Assembly: GCA_017979445.1 (NCBI GenBank)
Contig: CM030714.1
Span: forward strand, 7,633,049-7,697,048
Direction: 5' to 3'
DNA length: 64,000 bases
Origin: Akebia trifoliata
Taxonomy: Eukaryota > Streptophyta > Magnoliopsida > Ranunculales > Lardizabalaceae
Positions 9,601 to 21,793 of the stretch are shown here, piece after piece; within the stretch, counting starts at the first letter, position 1; every line of letters starts with the position of its first letter. The notes below the pieces were generated by a model. That model saw nothing but the letters and a program-made list of their open reading frames with translations, searched no databases and was not told where the DNA came from. Position numbers and translations under genes: made by a program.

Positions 9601-12243
9601 CCATTATTATCTCTCATTTTCTTTATAGGAGTTCTTGTGAACATTGTATGAAAATTAGAGAAAAAATATTGAACATCTTCATTATATATTGGGATTTAAT
9701 AAAAATTTAGGTGCTATAAAAAAAAAAGTTGGTGTAAAACTAGAAATCTCTGTTATTTACTCTATGGACAATATGGATTGGACCTAGGATTGGGGTTGAT
9801 CTAGGTCCAAAACGATATGGATTGTCATTGAATTGGATCAGATCGATGAGAATCCAATCAAGCCATTGTTGGATCAGGTTTTTATGAGATCTCAATATTA
9901 GATTCGAACTACATTGATTAACCATCATATATTGGGTCGAGGATTGGATCAAATTCTTATATAAATTATTAAATAAATCTTTTATATTTAGACAAAATAT
10001 ATAATTTCTTACTTATTATCCGATCCATTTCTCTTCTTATTAAAGTCTAAAATAAAATTGTCAGTTGGACTTATTTCAAATAGACAAAAGTACCCATAAG
10101 ACAAATTAGAAACGACATGTATGTTACCTACCTGGTCAGCCAACTGGTCCACTTCAATGGAAATGTCGGAAATAGCCCTATGAACACTCTGGATCTTTTC
10201 TCTCCTCCTCATTTCTAAGAGCCTCTTTTCCCTACTTGCCAGGTCTTCCAACAAAACAACTTTTGATCTGTCCTTGACCCCATATATGTCCAAATAGTCC
10301 CCATTTTCTCTCTCTTTTCCTCGAAAAATAAGCCTCTGTTCTGCCGGTTGCAATCCGGTCTCAACTGAAACAAGCTTTTTCAATTCACCTGCCAAAAACA
10401 TGTGATTGTTCTTAAATGATCAAAATAACAATTTTACCCTTGATTATTGTGTTTGTTTTTGTACATTAAACTTAGAGAGCTGCTATTGGCACTCTAACTT
10501 CTGCTTATCACACCCTAATTTCTTAAAATTATTTATCACCCCTGACGAAAGATTAAAACACATCATTGGAATATTATAAAAGTTTGGTTTAAGTTTCAAG
10601 TTATTACCTCAACATTACAAAGCATTATAACACATTCAAATAACTTTTGAGGTTGTCACAATTAGGTTTAGGCCCGCATAAAATACTAAATCTATCAACC
10701 AACATGTATTATCCTCCTACCATTGGTTTATGTTTATTTAATTTGGGTGTAAGAAGTAAATGTTGGGCTGCCAATAATAGCTTTCTAAACTTATCCTAGA
10801 AAAATTTTTGTTAATTAATGAGTAACCGTGAAAATTGCAAATGCCAATTAGCTTAATTGGTAAAATCTTTAGGTAATGATACTAGAGATCTCGGTTGAAA
10901 TCCCGCCAACACCGAATTACTGAATTAGAGACAAACTTATCGATAAAAAAAAAAAACGTAATAGTGTAAGCCCTTTTATGAAACATTTCTTTTTGATTAA
11001 TTTTTATAAGAATTGTGATTGCGACTTTGATTGTTTGGTAACAATGTTTAAAAACATCTTTCAAAGTTTAGAAGTACTTTTTTAAAAAAAACCTTTGGGA
11101 CTTCTAGTGAAATCAACTAAAAATAGCTCTTAACGATGACGATGTGTGACCAATAAAAATGAGACCAGAGATAACGGCATTAATAATAGGGACATTTTCA
11201 ACATAAACTAAAAAATAAGATTTTTTTTAAAATCAAAATCTTGTAATTTCATCCTTTTAACTTCATACAAAAGTGATTATTGACAATTTTCGCTTTTATT
11301 TACTTTTTAACATTTGATTTATTTTGAAAATTTAAAAGTCGAGTACCCATTAAACATGTTTTTAAGTCTAGAAAAATATTTTTGACAAGAGTATTAAAAA
11401 ACACCCCCAAATCACAATATTAACATCAGGTATCTGGTCTTGTTTCGAACCGTCCATATGGAGTAAACTTGTCTGAGTTGTACAATTCAAAATAAATGAA
11501 TCAATTTATATTTATTGAATATTAATATATACATTTACATAATATATATATATATATATATATTATTTTTTTAATATAAGGTGGATTAGTAGATGTTTAG
11601 TCAAAAATCTATATTTTAGACAGATTAGAAGCATTTAAGTCAATAAAAAAATCAATATATACAAAGCCAAAATTTAACCATAGACTTCACCACTTCTTTC
11701 CCTAGCCAATTTTAAGATCGCATCTGATAAGGGTATTTTCGTCATCCTAAAAAAAGAGTGGAACCCAAAGCTTCTTCTTCTCATGAATCTCTAATTGGAG
11801 AAATGTTTGCCCATTGACTAAATTCACACAAAACCCAATACAACTAAATAAATTTACCAAAATGCCATCTGATACAGAAATTCAACACTACGATATTTAA
11901 AATTTAGAATTAAAATTAAATAATAAATCAAACATATTTTCGAAATTCGCATTAAAAAAATCTGGATTTAGAAATTAGAATCGAAGATCTTTAACATAGA
12001 ACAGTGTTGATAGACAGAACGATCGATCTTACCAAATGTAGCTTGAGAATTGATAGAGATCTCGTATCTCAATGAACCATAAGCGATCCGTATCCGTAGA
12101 TTTGGAGCTGAAACATCAGGATTTGTGCATCTCTTTTGTACCATCAATCCTCCTGCTCTCATCTCCCATTCGATATCTTCTTTTTTCGATGTAGTAGCAC
12201 TCGAGCTCTCAGTCATTCTTCCGTTAAATCCCGCCCTCTTCAT
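6667..12243 (-). CDS. BAG-family co-chaperone regulator (ubiquitin-like + BAG domain)
   Basis: Plant subgroup I BAG protein (BAG1-4 type), a nucleotide-exchange partner of Hsp70/Hsc70. Exons: 12033-12243, 10132-10388, 9303-9449 and 6667-6804. All junctions are GT-AG and in frame, giving 250 residues. The ATG at 12243 is the first in frame; an upstream TTG is not a plausible start. Residues about 20-35 carry the family block WEMRAGGLMVQKR. A ubiquitin-like fold follows at about 48-115 (LRIRIAYG..., RLIFRGKERENGDYL, GVKDRSKVVLLED). The helical BAG domain spans about 125-210, with the usual IQSVHRAISDISIEVDQLADQV start. The tail ends TTKWETFDPP. The introns are large and carry a hAT-type element, an LTR relic, a SINE and an inverted-repeat element. 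The exact BAG number cannot be assigned. Confidence 0.93.
8009..8557. mobile_element. Non-autonomous hAT-type element with perfect 8-bp TSD
   Basis: The ends read TAGGGGTGCAACTT and AAGTTGCACCCCTA, an exact 14-bp terminal inverted repeat. The element is flanked by a perfect 8-bp duplication CTTCTCAT (8001-8008 and 8558-8565). Length 549 bp, no transposase. An 8-bp duplication with TAGGG ends is diagnostic of hAT. The interior is rich in AATCGAAC/GGTTCGATT-like motifs and two CT microsatellites. It lies in BAG-gene intron 3. Confidence 0.95.
8690..9245 (+). mobile_element. Gypsy-type LTR relic in BAG intron 3
   Basis: A TATA-like CTATAAATAC near 9055 is followed by the R-region motif TCTGACTTTAGCATCAGA, as in many plant gypsy LTRs. 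Similar motifs occur at 20358-20375 and, inverted, near 29090. No ORF and no paired LTR were found; the borders are approximate. Confidence 0.5.
10474..10786. mobile_element. Inverted-repeat element, family D copy 1
   Basis: Terminal inverted repeats AGAGAGCTGCTATTGGCA and AGAAAGCTATTATTGGCA extend inward through CACACCCTAATT / TACACCCAAATT. The direct repeat AAACTT flanks both ends. Related ends occur at 12715-13076, 13322, 24258, 24620 and 58465. Located in BAG-gene intron 1. Confidence 0.7.
10840..10957 (+). mobile_element. tRNA-derived SINE, group 1 copy 1
   Basis: Head with box A-like TTAGCTTAATTGGT and box B-like GGTTGAAATCC, body ending ATTACTGAATTAGAGACAAAC, and an A tail (10945-10956). 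About 80% alike to 51992-52118 by eye. In BAG-gene intron 1, antisense to the gene. Confidence 0.75.
11541..11563. repeat. (AT)n microsatellite
   Basis: AT dinucleotide run in BAG-gene intron 1. Confidence 0.9.
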
Positions 12244-12369
12244 CGTCCTCTCTGCGATTCCACCCTCAATTTCCGTCCACAACTAACGGAAGGATTGAAA
12301 TCTGCCGTTTTCCCGCAAAAAAATATCTATGGCATCTCTTGCCGACACACACACTCTGTACTTGGGTCC

Positions 12370-12377
12370 TTATAAAT
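12370..12377 (-). promoter_or_regulatory. TATA-like box of the BAG gene
   Basis: Reads ATTTATAA on the minus strand, about 130 bp upstream of the BAG start codon. A G-box-like CCACGTGT lies further up near 12431. Position and sequence fit a core promoter; unproven. Confidence 0.4.
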
Positions 12378-12714
12378 TGCTACACATTTATGTAAATAAT
12401 TGGCGATTATTTTGACCAATAATAATGCTCCACGTGTTGGTTTGGCAGTGTTTTGCGCGGACAGCTAAGCATCATTTGCCGACAGAGTAAGGGTGGTAGT
12501 GAAATAAGTAATGTGCCAGGTGGCGTATGCTGGTTAGTGATTTTGAGTGCAAGTTGGATGACGTGGATAAGATGTTTAATGTATCCTCTGTGGTTGGTTG
12601 ATGATTTTATAATAAGCTTTGTGGTTGGTTGATTATGTGATGGGGATGATCGAAGTTACTATTGTACCCCCTAATTCCCTAAGAAGCCAATTCAATCCTT
12701 GGAAGATTTCCTCT

Positions 12715-13076
12715 TGAGTGTCTATTGGCACACCAACTTTTACTGATAACACACCAAGCCATATGTTACTTTAATTTCAAGGTGATATTTACGAAAATAT
12801 GCATGACTTTTGTTCTAATTGCAATTTTGGTTCACAGTTCATTTTATTTAAGAAAATATGCACACGATACACTATTCATTATTAAAAGTGACGAACTTAC
12901 GAGTTCGTTAGGCACGTAAAAAGTGAACAATGTGTCACGTGCATATTATGGAATTAACATTAATAGTGTACCGTAATTAGAATTTTGGCATATTTTAATG
13001 CATGATTTGCAGATCCACTCAATTTCAAAAGGATTGGTGTGTTGTAAGTAAAAGTTGATGTTTTAATAACAGTCCT
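12715..13076. mobile_element. Inverted-repeat element, family D copy 2
   Basis: The left end contains ACCAACTTTTACTGATAACA and the right end, reverse-complemented, ATCAACTTTTACTTACAACA, in the same order after TCTATTGGCA / TGTTATTAAA. No ORF of its own. Confidence 0.7.
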
Positions 13077-14065
13077 TTTTATCGATCAAACTTATGTTTT
13101 TGCAGCATTGTTTTGGTTTTATTTAAAATAAATAAATAAATAAATAAAAATCATAAAAAAAATTATATTTACAAAAAATAATGAATGAAAAAAAGATTAC
13201 AAAAAGAATGTCTAACAAGTATTTTTCGACATCGAACATGTGCATAAGAAAAATGCCTCTTGAACTGGTTATTTAGAAAAAAATGCTTGCTCTGTAAGCT
13301 TTATCAAAATTTTCATTTTTTATAAGAGCTACAATTGGCACCCCAACTTTACTTATTACACCCCAATTTATTAAACTTAGTTTGGTGGTTACAAATACCT
13401 TGTCTCTTGAATAGATGACTATGAGCAGCTAACTTGTATTTGAAAGATTTTTCATGCAATGATGAAAACTCCTTTTACAAAACAAGTTCACTGCAGTATC
13501 AAAGCCTAACGTTCGTTATCACATCCCTATTAAAAATTTAAGACGTTGAACTTAACAGTAAAAAGTGTCAAGTTTGATACTGCAAAAGAAAAAAAGTTGA
13601 ACTCGATGCTGAAATTGTTGATCTTGATAATAAAAGTGGTGAACTCCGACACTGTAAATGCGATTTGGATCTTTTTATGTATTTATTTTTTGTTTTTCCG
13701 AACTTGACAATGGATAAATCTTCTCGAAGTTTCCAAAATGTATATATTATAGTTGCAAAACGAACACTCGAATCAAAAGTTATGACATAATCTTCAAAAA
13801 ATTTATAATCCCGACTTCTTTTGTTATTTATTTTTATTTTGTTATAAATCGTCAAAATAAAAATGAAAAATACATCTAAATGTTCAAATTAAATTAAGAG
13901 TATATAATTTTGTAATCACTATTCATGGCAAAAAAAAATTGTTGAAATGATTACAACTATCATTTAAAAATATACATAAGAGAAGAAGATGAGAAAATTG
14001 GGTACTAAAAAAGATTAAAGGAGAGCTAATGTTGAGGGACCATTTACATATAAATTTTTGTGGAA

Positions 14066-14268
14066 TGATTTTGTAACTCAACCTGACAGGGTAACTCAAA
14101 AACTCAATTGACGTGTATCTGACAAGATTCGTAGATTTTTTCTCTTAGGATACACAATTGCATGTCCCCATAAAACATGTGCAATTGTGTATCCCAAGGG
14201 AAAAAATCTATAGTTCTTGCACCCACAGCGTCAATTGAGTTACCTTGTCAGGTTGAGTTACAAAATCA
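14066..14268. mobile_element. Foldback element, family A copy 2
   Basis: Near-perfect inverted repeat. Ends TGATTTTGTAACTCAACCTG; loop CCCCATAA between ATACACAATTGCATG and CATGTGCAATTGTGTAT. Both arms also carry TCAATTGACG / CGTCAATTGA. Same plan as 364-580 and 22873-23105. Confidence 0.85.
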
Positions 14269-14593
14269 GCACTCAAAACTATGTACTAAATGGAATGTCA
14301 AGCTGCTGCCCAAAAGTAAGGGATTATTTAGAAAGAAACTCCTCCCTAGGGCCTATTAAGTAATGTTCCATATTTCAATGGAATATGATTATGTCCATTA
14401 AGGGTACTTTTTAACTAAATCAAATGTTTCAAAGGTTTTCAAGATATTTTTGGCTTGGAGAGGGTTAAGTCCTATTAGGGTGCATTTATTTTATTTTATT
14501 TTATTTTATCATTTTGTTAAAATTGTGAAGCCTAGGTTTTTTAATACTTTCAAGTTGGAAAATTAATGGTCTCGAAAATCCCATTTTGGCTAT

Positions 14594-14798
14594 GAGTCCG
14601 GATTGTATGCACCCAGGGTGGGGAGGATCGAAACCCTCTTCCCATATCCTAATACATGCCACATAAGCCGTAATCCAAGGAAATTCCTTAAGGAATTAGT
14701 GCCTTAAAATTTTCCTTAGATTACGGCTTACATGGCGTTTATTGGGGTGTGGGAGGAGGGTTTCAATCCTCCACCCTGGAAACATACAATCCGCACTC
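14594..14798. mobile_element. Mutator-like MITE, family C copy 1
   Basis: Inverted ends GAGTCCGGATTGTATGCACC and GAGTGCGGATTGTATGTTTC, then CAGGGTGG and a GGATTGAAACCCTC block in both arms. Flanks TTTGGCTA and TTTGCTA look like a decayed target duplication. Copies at 27592-27782 and 42268-42496. Confidence 0.8.
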
Positions 14799-15614
14799 TT
14801 TGCTACGATAATAGTTGAAGATTCTTTTTGGATGGTACTGCTCATCATTGGAATCAATCAAGTTGACAAGTCAGACGTGTACAAAATGTGGTGTCTACAT
14901 TCGTAAAGGTTAAATAGTTTTTCAATAAAGAAAGGTTAAAAAACATTAGATGTACCCATAGAATTAGTCAACATGAAGTTTGTGGTTGTTGATCTATTGA
15001 TCAAAAGGCTAAAGTTGGAGACCTTAATAGAATAAATTGAAAAAATTGGTCTTATTATTAGGAAACATTACTTTTTATAGAAACTTTTGTCCTCGTCCTA
15101 TAAATAAATGCTATTGGTTAGCTCACAACAGGGAAAATTACTTAAAGGCGATAAAATATTTTAATATTTACAACAACAACAACAAAAATAAAAAACATTT
15201 TTTTTTAAATTACCAAAATGAATTAAGTCGTTGGACAGTCCAACATTTTAAATGGAGGTTAAATTGTTGGGGTGTTAAAGCAAGTTACTAAAACATTGGA
15301 CAATCTGTTATTTTAATCATTCAGAGGGCATTTTTTGTAAAGCAATGTATTTTAACATATTAAAACTTTGGACTGTCCAGCGACTAAATTCGTTTTTAGT
15401 AATTTAAAAAGAAAATTATTTTCAATAAATATTAAAAATATTTAACCCTCTTTTAATAATTTTCCCTTCATCCTGTCAAGAATACATGCCCTTTTGTAAG
15501 TAAGGGAGAGACGACAAAATGTGAGTCAAGAGAATGCCAAGCAATATTGACAAAGTTTAGATCTATCATGTCTAATAAAAGATCAAGGATTTGGTGATGC
15601 AAAAGGTGCGCAAT

Positions 15615-15971
15615 TTATGCCCATTTACTTTTGTTTCTATTGATTAGATTATTGCACGATTCCAAATTCCATTCATTCGTGACTTTAGACGTTGAATAAA
15701 TCATATCGATTTTCAAGGAATATGATGCCCTAAATGATGGTAGCATTGACTCATTTCCCATCACATTAAGGTCCGGAGATGGAACATATATATATATATA
15801 TATACACACAAGAAGATTTGCAGTGAAGCTTGTATGAATTGGTGTATCGAGTTCGTTTGGAGGTACCGGAGGAACTTCTCCATCAACATGAATTTGAACT
15901 TTAGTTTCATGCGTACAGAATGAATTTGCAGCATAACCAAGTATAAGAAACACAATAAAATTGTTTTGCAT
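15615..15971 (-). other. Unrecognised small ORF with signal-like start
   Basis: 118-codon ORF beginning MQNNFIVFLILGYAANSFC, which resembles a secretion signal. Its middle is encoded by a TA microsatellite (IYIYIY), which argues against a conserved protein. It lies just downstream of the coiled-coil gene and could be part of its 3' UTR. Probably not a gene. Confidence 0.2.
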
Positions 15972-16152
15972 TTTATTAAAATTTTACAAAATCAGAAATC
16001 GGTTTCTCCATCCCAATCCATCTGAAGTAAAGAAAGTAAAATAAAATTTCAATGGATTTCAAATCACCCTAAACCTTCTTGGAAAATCTGGTCGGCTTTC
16101 CAGCCTTTAATCATGCATTGCTAGCATGGAATCATCACTTCACTTTGAGTCA

Positions 16153-17700
16153 TTATTCTTTAAGCTTCATCTCAAAGCATTGGAACATATGCTCCAATAC
16201 AGACAGATCTTCTTCGATCTCCATTCGTGGTATTTTCATTTTCTTAATTCGTTGTCGAAAATCATGAATGCGATTGAGGATGGCCGTAGACTCCTCTGCC
16301 ATTTCCATCATCTTTGCTTGATTACTTGCTTTCTCTTCATGCGCTTCCTTCAATTTCCTTTTTAACGATCGATACCCATCTAAGGACTTAAGGAGTTGCT
16401 CCGAAAGCACTTTATTTCGCTCTTGGAGAGCTATAATACCTTGACCATCTTCTTTACAAGACTTCTCCTTGTGTTCATTTGCACAAGCTTGAACCTTAGC
16501 CAACAACATCTCGTTTTGCACTTTTAGATCATTAAGGTGCTCCTCCATTCCATCCAATTCGTGAACCTTTCGTGCAAGTTCGATCTCCATAATCTCCTTC
16601 TCTTTCCCCAAGCTTGAGAACATCCTCTCAAGGCTCTTCCTTGCCGCTAAGCTTGCGTTGAGTTCATTTCGTAATCTTTGTCTCTCATCTGTTATTTGTT
16701 CTTGTGGCTTCTTTTCTCTTGGTACACAGCTCGGCCTAACTTCGGTGTTGCATCGTCGCAGCTCCGCTTCCCTTTTCATGCCAAAAGATTGCGTCTTTTG
16801 AATTCGCACTTTAATGTTGTCAAGAATGGTGAGCATTCCCGCAACTCGTAGCATTTTACGTTTGTCATTGTCTTTGGTGCATGCATCATTTTGATCTTGT
16901 ATTAATTTCAACAATAACTTAACATTCGCCGCCACGCCTACATAGAAAGGTATGAAATTAATCAGACATAATTGAATGGGGGAACAAGATTCGATAAGTA
17001 ATTTCAAACTTTTGAGATAAAAAATAAGGGTGATTATTTAAACTAATGCTAAATAACCTAAATTTCATCATCTTCAACCTCTAGCCAAGAAGGACCTTGG
17101 AAATCCATCTTTTTCAAGCTATTTCAGGTCTTACAATACGTAAATTTCTTTTAATCAATTTAACTTTATTTTCATCCATTATTTTCAACTTCACCTTAAC
17201 CCTTTGTAGATAATACTTAGATTTTTCAACACAATTTTATTATTTTCTATTTTTCAAAAAATCCTATCTTGCCTTAAGATTTGATATAGGTTAAAGATGA
17301 GGGTATTCAAGTAATTTTTTATTAATTTTTCTACACCATAACATTGAATTCTAAGGGGATATATGATCAATTTGAAAACATATGGGGGTATCACAAATGT
17401 TCTTCAAAACTTGGAGGGATGTCTAGAACACTCAAAAACTAATTTATCATCAAACATGTTATTCTCAATCGAAAAGTGTATAAACAGATGGTCAATCACA
17501 AATATATATCTCTATTTTGAACAATCCAACAAAAAAAAAATTCAATCATTTTTAATCAAAATAATCTCTAAAAAAAATAAAAAAAATTTGAACAAGATAG
17601 ATCAATCACCTTCTAGAGATGAATCATATGGACCGTCGTGATTGCTCGATGAAGACGGAAGAAGTAAATCAGGAGATGAACTCACTCGAGTCTTACTCAT
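16153..17700 (-). CDS. Plant coiled-coil protein, function unknown
   Basis: Two exons, 17610-17700 and 16153-16937, joined by a GT-AG intron that splits the glycine codon of SLEGVAANVK; 291 residues. Start is the ATG at 17700. Residues 1-30 are serine-rich and probably disordered (MSKTRVSSSPDLLLP...). Residues about 31-60 (GVAANVKLLLKLIQDQNDA) and the block RVAGMLTILDNIKVRIQK followed by ELRRCNTEVRPS look like a conserved plant domain. From about residue 105 to the end it is almost all charged heptad-like sequence (ELNASLAARKSLERM, QERNKVLSEQLLKS, KRKLKEAHEEKA), a long coiled coil. No signal peptide, membrane segment or enzyme motif is visible. A similar unnamed family exists in other plants from memory; no role is proposed. 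Confidence 0.82.
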
Positions 17701-18160
17701 TATAATGTTGATTTAGAAAATTTCAAAAAAAAAAAATAAAAAATTCAAAGGATGGTCATGAAAATAAGATGAAGATGAGAAGAAAGATGGGTTGTTTTTT
17801 TTTTTTAATAATAATTAGAGAGAGATCCAAAAAGGATATAAAAAAAATAAAATAGAAATAGTAGCTTTAGAGTTATCTCTTCTCCTTCGTCTGGATATTC
17901 TTAGCTCCTCTTGTTAGCTATTGTTTCTCGTTGTGAGAAGATCGTTATTTTTCCGAAACTATTGGGGAATGATTGACTTTTTCATTGGATCTGACCTTCC
18001 TACACAACAGCTGGTGCCATATTTCGTGCGTTGGTTTGATTGATTGGTATTCTCTTTTGACTTTGTCTGTCGAATCATATTTGCTTACATGTAACGTCTA
18101 GGGGAGAGGGACCCATTTTCCAAGGTGGTCCTTAACGTTTTCAAAATAAGGATTGGCACC
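17701..18160 (-). promoter_or_regulatory. Upstream region of the coiled-coil gene
   Basis: AT-rich 5' flank with GATATAAAAAAAATA-type sequence near 17836. No distinct promoter element can be assigned. Confidence 0.3.
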
Positions 18161-18164
18161 TCCA

Positions 18165-19030
18165 CCTCTACTAGTGATTTATAAATATTTGAGATACCTC
18201 CCCAATTTTTTTTAATTGATTATATGCATCTTGACCTTGGTCATCTCTTATAGATTAATGAAAAATGACTTCAATGTACTCATTGTCATCATTTCATCCT
18301 AGTTGTTGAACTTAACTTGAAGGAAGTAGATTGGTGCATGAAAGAGATTATTTATTATTTTTTTTTTTTTTCAGTTGGGAAAATTATAGTTAATGGTATA
18401 GTTGAAGAGTTTGAAAATTATGATTTTGAGGAGAAATTCAAAGGTTTTTTTATTTGAAATTGAAGAAAATGATATTTAGGTCATTTTCAATCAATCCATG
18501 AGAGAAGGCCTAATCATCTTAAAATAAGAGGGACATTGTTGGGTTGGTGGGGGGGTTTGAAGTGAGGGAGGGATTGAGGGCAAATGGGGGAATGTAATGG
18601 TTGTAAATATAAGGTATCTGAAAGTTTAGTGGGGGCAATTGCCTCCACTGGCTCCTTATAGCTTCGCCCTTGATTATAGCCGATAAAGAAAGAGAAGGTA
18701 GCGAATAGGAACTCATACATACAAAATCAGAAAAGAATTGAAATGTAATCAATGACAAATGGGTGCCTTGAGGAGATTGGGTAGGAATTTGTAGAGTTGC
18801 AACAGTTTTCAAGTAATTGATCAAGGAAGGGTGAGAAAAAAGGGTTTTTTAGGAAGAGTGGGTTTGGGAAGAAAATTTGTGGAAAGAAAAATCAAGGGTT
18901 TTTAGATCATTTTTCATTAATCTACATGAAAAGACTGAGGTCAAAGGACATATTGAAAAGAAAATTGAGGGGCATGTCATCATTTTGGAAATCTCAAGGG
19001 GTATCTCACATATTCACCGAAATGTGAAAG
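18165..19030. mobile_element. Inverted-repeat element, family F copy 1
   Basis: Subterminal inverted repeat: TTGAGATACCTCCCCAA on the left; on the right, reverse-complemented, GTGAGATACCCCTTGA. Further in, both arms show GATTAATGAAAAATGA. About 865 bp, with no coding content recognised. A similar plan is seen at 38505-39355. Confidence 0.55.
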
Positions 19031-19073
19031 GGACACATGCTCTGAGAAGGTTCCTTAGGGCCTGTGTGGATAC

Positions 19074-19262
19074 ACCTCTCCGTGCAAGAGCAAAAGCTCA
19101 ATCACTCCCCGCAAGAGCAAAAATTCTCTCCGCGGAAGAGTAGGTCTTTGAAGCTTCTCCACAAAGAGCAAAAAACCTCTCCCCGCAAGAGCAAAAATCT
19201 CTTCACGCCAAAGCAAAAATCTATCCAAACGTTTGCTAGCTCCCCGCTAGAGCAGAAGTCGT
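19074..19262 (+). repeat. Degenerate minisatellite, unit CTCCCCGCAAGAGCAAAAAT
   Basis: Six or more imperfect copies of a 20-30 bp unit built on CTCCnCGCAAGAGCAAAAA. The block is clearly more GC-rich than its surroundings. Two copies of CTATCCAAACG close it. Confidence 0.8.
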
Positions 19263-19987
19263 CAAGAAGCTCTATCCAAACGCAGTGTTAATTTTTCATT
19301 TTTTGGGTTTTTGAATTGAGTCAATGATTGGTAAAGTTGACTCGGTGAGCTGGTTTCATATAATCAAAGGACCAAGTCACCAGTCCAGTTGACTCGGCCG
19401 AGTTTCAAGTCAGTCAAACAATTTTAAAATTATGCTTCTAGAAAGTCGATAACTAGTCACCAATCTTCACAAATTTTCCAACCGACAAATGTTTGACCTA
19501 GTCCTTGGGACACTTAAGATCACAATTGATTTTGATGGTGATTTCTAGCCATCTGATTCAAGCAATTCTATCACGGGCTTCGAATCCATGATTAAAGCCA
19601 ACAGTTGAGATGCTTCGGTCTGAGGTCTATTATTCGTGAAAGTTAAAATTCGAGAAAATTTTGGAGATTATATAAATATTATTTTTGAGTTTCTTTCGTG
19701 TGAAAGGTTAAATCTGCAAGTCCCAGGATGATAACATGTGTCACTTAGAGATATGTGTAGGTTGGTAGTAAAATAGTTGTACCCCTTGGTGGAGTCGGGA
19801 TTTTGCCTATGTGTGGGCAGTCACGAGTAGAAAATTATTTGCGGAAATAATAAAAAGTGAAATATATATTTGTGGAGGCAGCTCAAAGTGTAGAATTTTT
19901 TTTGTGTGGCCGGTAATAGTAGATTTTTTTATTGACTGCTAAAATCTGTCGCAATAACTCACTAGTCCATTGAATTTGAAAATTCTT

Positions 19988-20007
19988 GGGGGGGGGGGGG
20001 GGGGGGG
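19988..20007. repeat. Poly-G run (20 G)
   Basis: Twenty consecutive G on the plus strand, followed by CAAGTGCCCCCAC. One of three long G runs in the window. Confidence 0.95.
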
Positions 20008-20199
20008 CAAGTGCCCCCACAGTAAATCCACCCCTAATTGTACCAAAAGGAGAGCTCTAGGGAGGATGGCTTAGAACTAGATTAAAGGGAGGAGGGAAGT
20101 CACATAACCACAAGGCATAAAGTCGGAGAAGAATCCTTCGAACGGTGTGCCATCATAGATCACGCCAATTACTTAAAATTTTCAGGTATTTTGGATTCA

Positions 20200-20465
20200 A
20201 ATGGTATAAATCCTAATTAAGTAAGTTACGATGAAAATGGATTTAGAATTGTCCAAAATGACGGATTTCTATCGCATTGTCTATTAAAGGGACACACCCA
20301 TACTAATCAAAGGTACGCAGCCTTCTTGTGCTGAAACTCTACCAAAATTGTTTTGTAGTCTAACTTAGGCATCAGAGGCTTTGTGGTGCAAGCACACCAA
20401 GAAGATTCAAGGAGCGAGGGAGAATCAACAGAGAAATTGCAGATCTTGAGGTAACATCTACATTT
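20200..20465 (+). mobile_element. Gypsy-type LTR relic
   Basis: Contains TCTAACTTAGGCATCAGAGG (near 20357-20376), the LTR R-region motif also seen near 9148 and, inverted, near 29090. No paired LTR or ORF seen; the borders are approximate. Confidence 0.45.
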
Positions 20466-21222
20466 CCAAAACCCATTGTCTTCATTCTCCCTATAATCTC
20501 TATTTTCTTATTGAGATTTAAATGGTGAAGAAAATAAATTTTTGAGGATGAAGAGTAAAAATAATATCAATTCAATGACTAATCAATAAATTATCAATTA
20601 AATCGTTGACTCATCGATTTAATCGGCTAGTCCCTTTTTCGGAGAATTATACGATAACACAACGCCTTAGAATTATATTAGGGATGTAAATGGGTTGTCC
20701 CAGGCTTTATTGGGCTCATGCATCGAGATTTGGGCTGGACCTATCGGGTGGGCTTGAAATATATCCCAACTTGGAATTTGCTTGTTTGTGTTTTTGGTGT
20801 ATAGAAGTTGGAGGGGCATCTCATCTGATGAGAGAGACCCTCTTTTGATTCTAGAATTTTGCATGCAAAAAATGATCATATTTTGTATATCAAATAATGG
20901 TATAAAAATCTTAAAATTCAGAAGAATTCTTTTAATAAATTCTCTTTATTAAAATAAAGAATTTTTTAGGGTCTTATTTCTAGCAATTCCATCTCTAAAT
21001 TTATCGAATCGAGTGTTGAGGATCCGAGAGATTATATAGTTTGTATCTCGGAGAACCACGTGTGTCAATATTGGATGCCATAATTCAGTCCAGGTCTCAC
21101 ATAGGTTTGTTTGGGTTAGAGTAGGACTTTACAATACCATGCCCATTAAGGGTTTACACTAGATAAAGCCCAATCTTTGGGCCTTAGCCCAAGTCTCCAC
21201 CAAGCAATCAGACTCCACCTAA

Positions 21223-21793
21223 TAGAGATGTCAATGGTTGAGTTCGGACCGGGCTTGATTGAGTACAAACCCATCCCTAAGGAAATGGGTTCCACCTAGA
21301 TCTGGCTCTATACCTAAATCCTAGTTCGGCTCTAACGCGTTCGAGCCAAACTCAAGCAGGGTTTGGTATCAGTCGGGAAAATCAGATCAATAGAAGAAAA
21401 AAATAACAAAAAAAAAAAGACGGCATGCTGTTGGGTACTTTTAATTCAATTTTGAAAGAAAAAAAAATTTATTTTTCTTATTTGAAGATCATCCAATTGA
21501 ATTTGAAATTAATGTCTTATTTCACGTATAATGGTTGTAAATGAGAGTTAAATTATAATTATATATTTTACTTTAATTTAAATTTTAGTGGAACAATATT
21601 CATCTAAATTAAATTTATTTTGAATTTAGTAGTGGGAAGGCAAGGGTACTTTTAAGCAGCAGCCCAACCAGGGTTGGATGGGCAGAAAAATACTGAGCTC
21701 AGACCTACATTTATGGGCTCAATATGAAGGTCCCAACCATAGTGTTGTGGGGGGCAAAGCGGGTCAATGGGATCAAATCAATTGACATCTCTA
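21223..21793. mobile_element. hAT-type non-autonomous element (older)
   Basis: Ends TAGAGATGTCAATGG and, from the right, TAGAGATGTCAATT. Flanks CCACCTAA and GCACCCAA match at 6 of 8 bases, consistent with a decayed 8-bp duplication. 571 bp, no transposase. Confidence 0.75.

Larger units (their letters stand above)
12500..15600. other. Intergenic, BAG gene to coiled-coil gene
   Basis: No gene seen. Contains a family D element (12715-13076), one lone family D end (13322-13385), a family A foldback (14066-14268) and a Mutator-like element (14594-14798). The rest is AT-rich. Confidence 0.6.

Noticed and set aside
10843..10915. tRNA gene candidates here and at 51992-52066
   Set aside because: Box A and B are present, but the copies are diverged, carry long tails and A runs, and match each other beyond the tRNA part. 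They are SINE heads.
12244..12282. BAG start at an upstream in-frame TTG
   Set aside because: TTG is not a usual plant start; the ATG at 12243 gives a normal-length protein.
15615..15971. Secreted small peptide gene
   Set aside because: The signal-like start is attractive, but the ORF crosses a TA microsatellite and lies in the likely 3' UTR of the coiled-coil gene. Listed only at low confidence.
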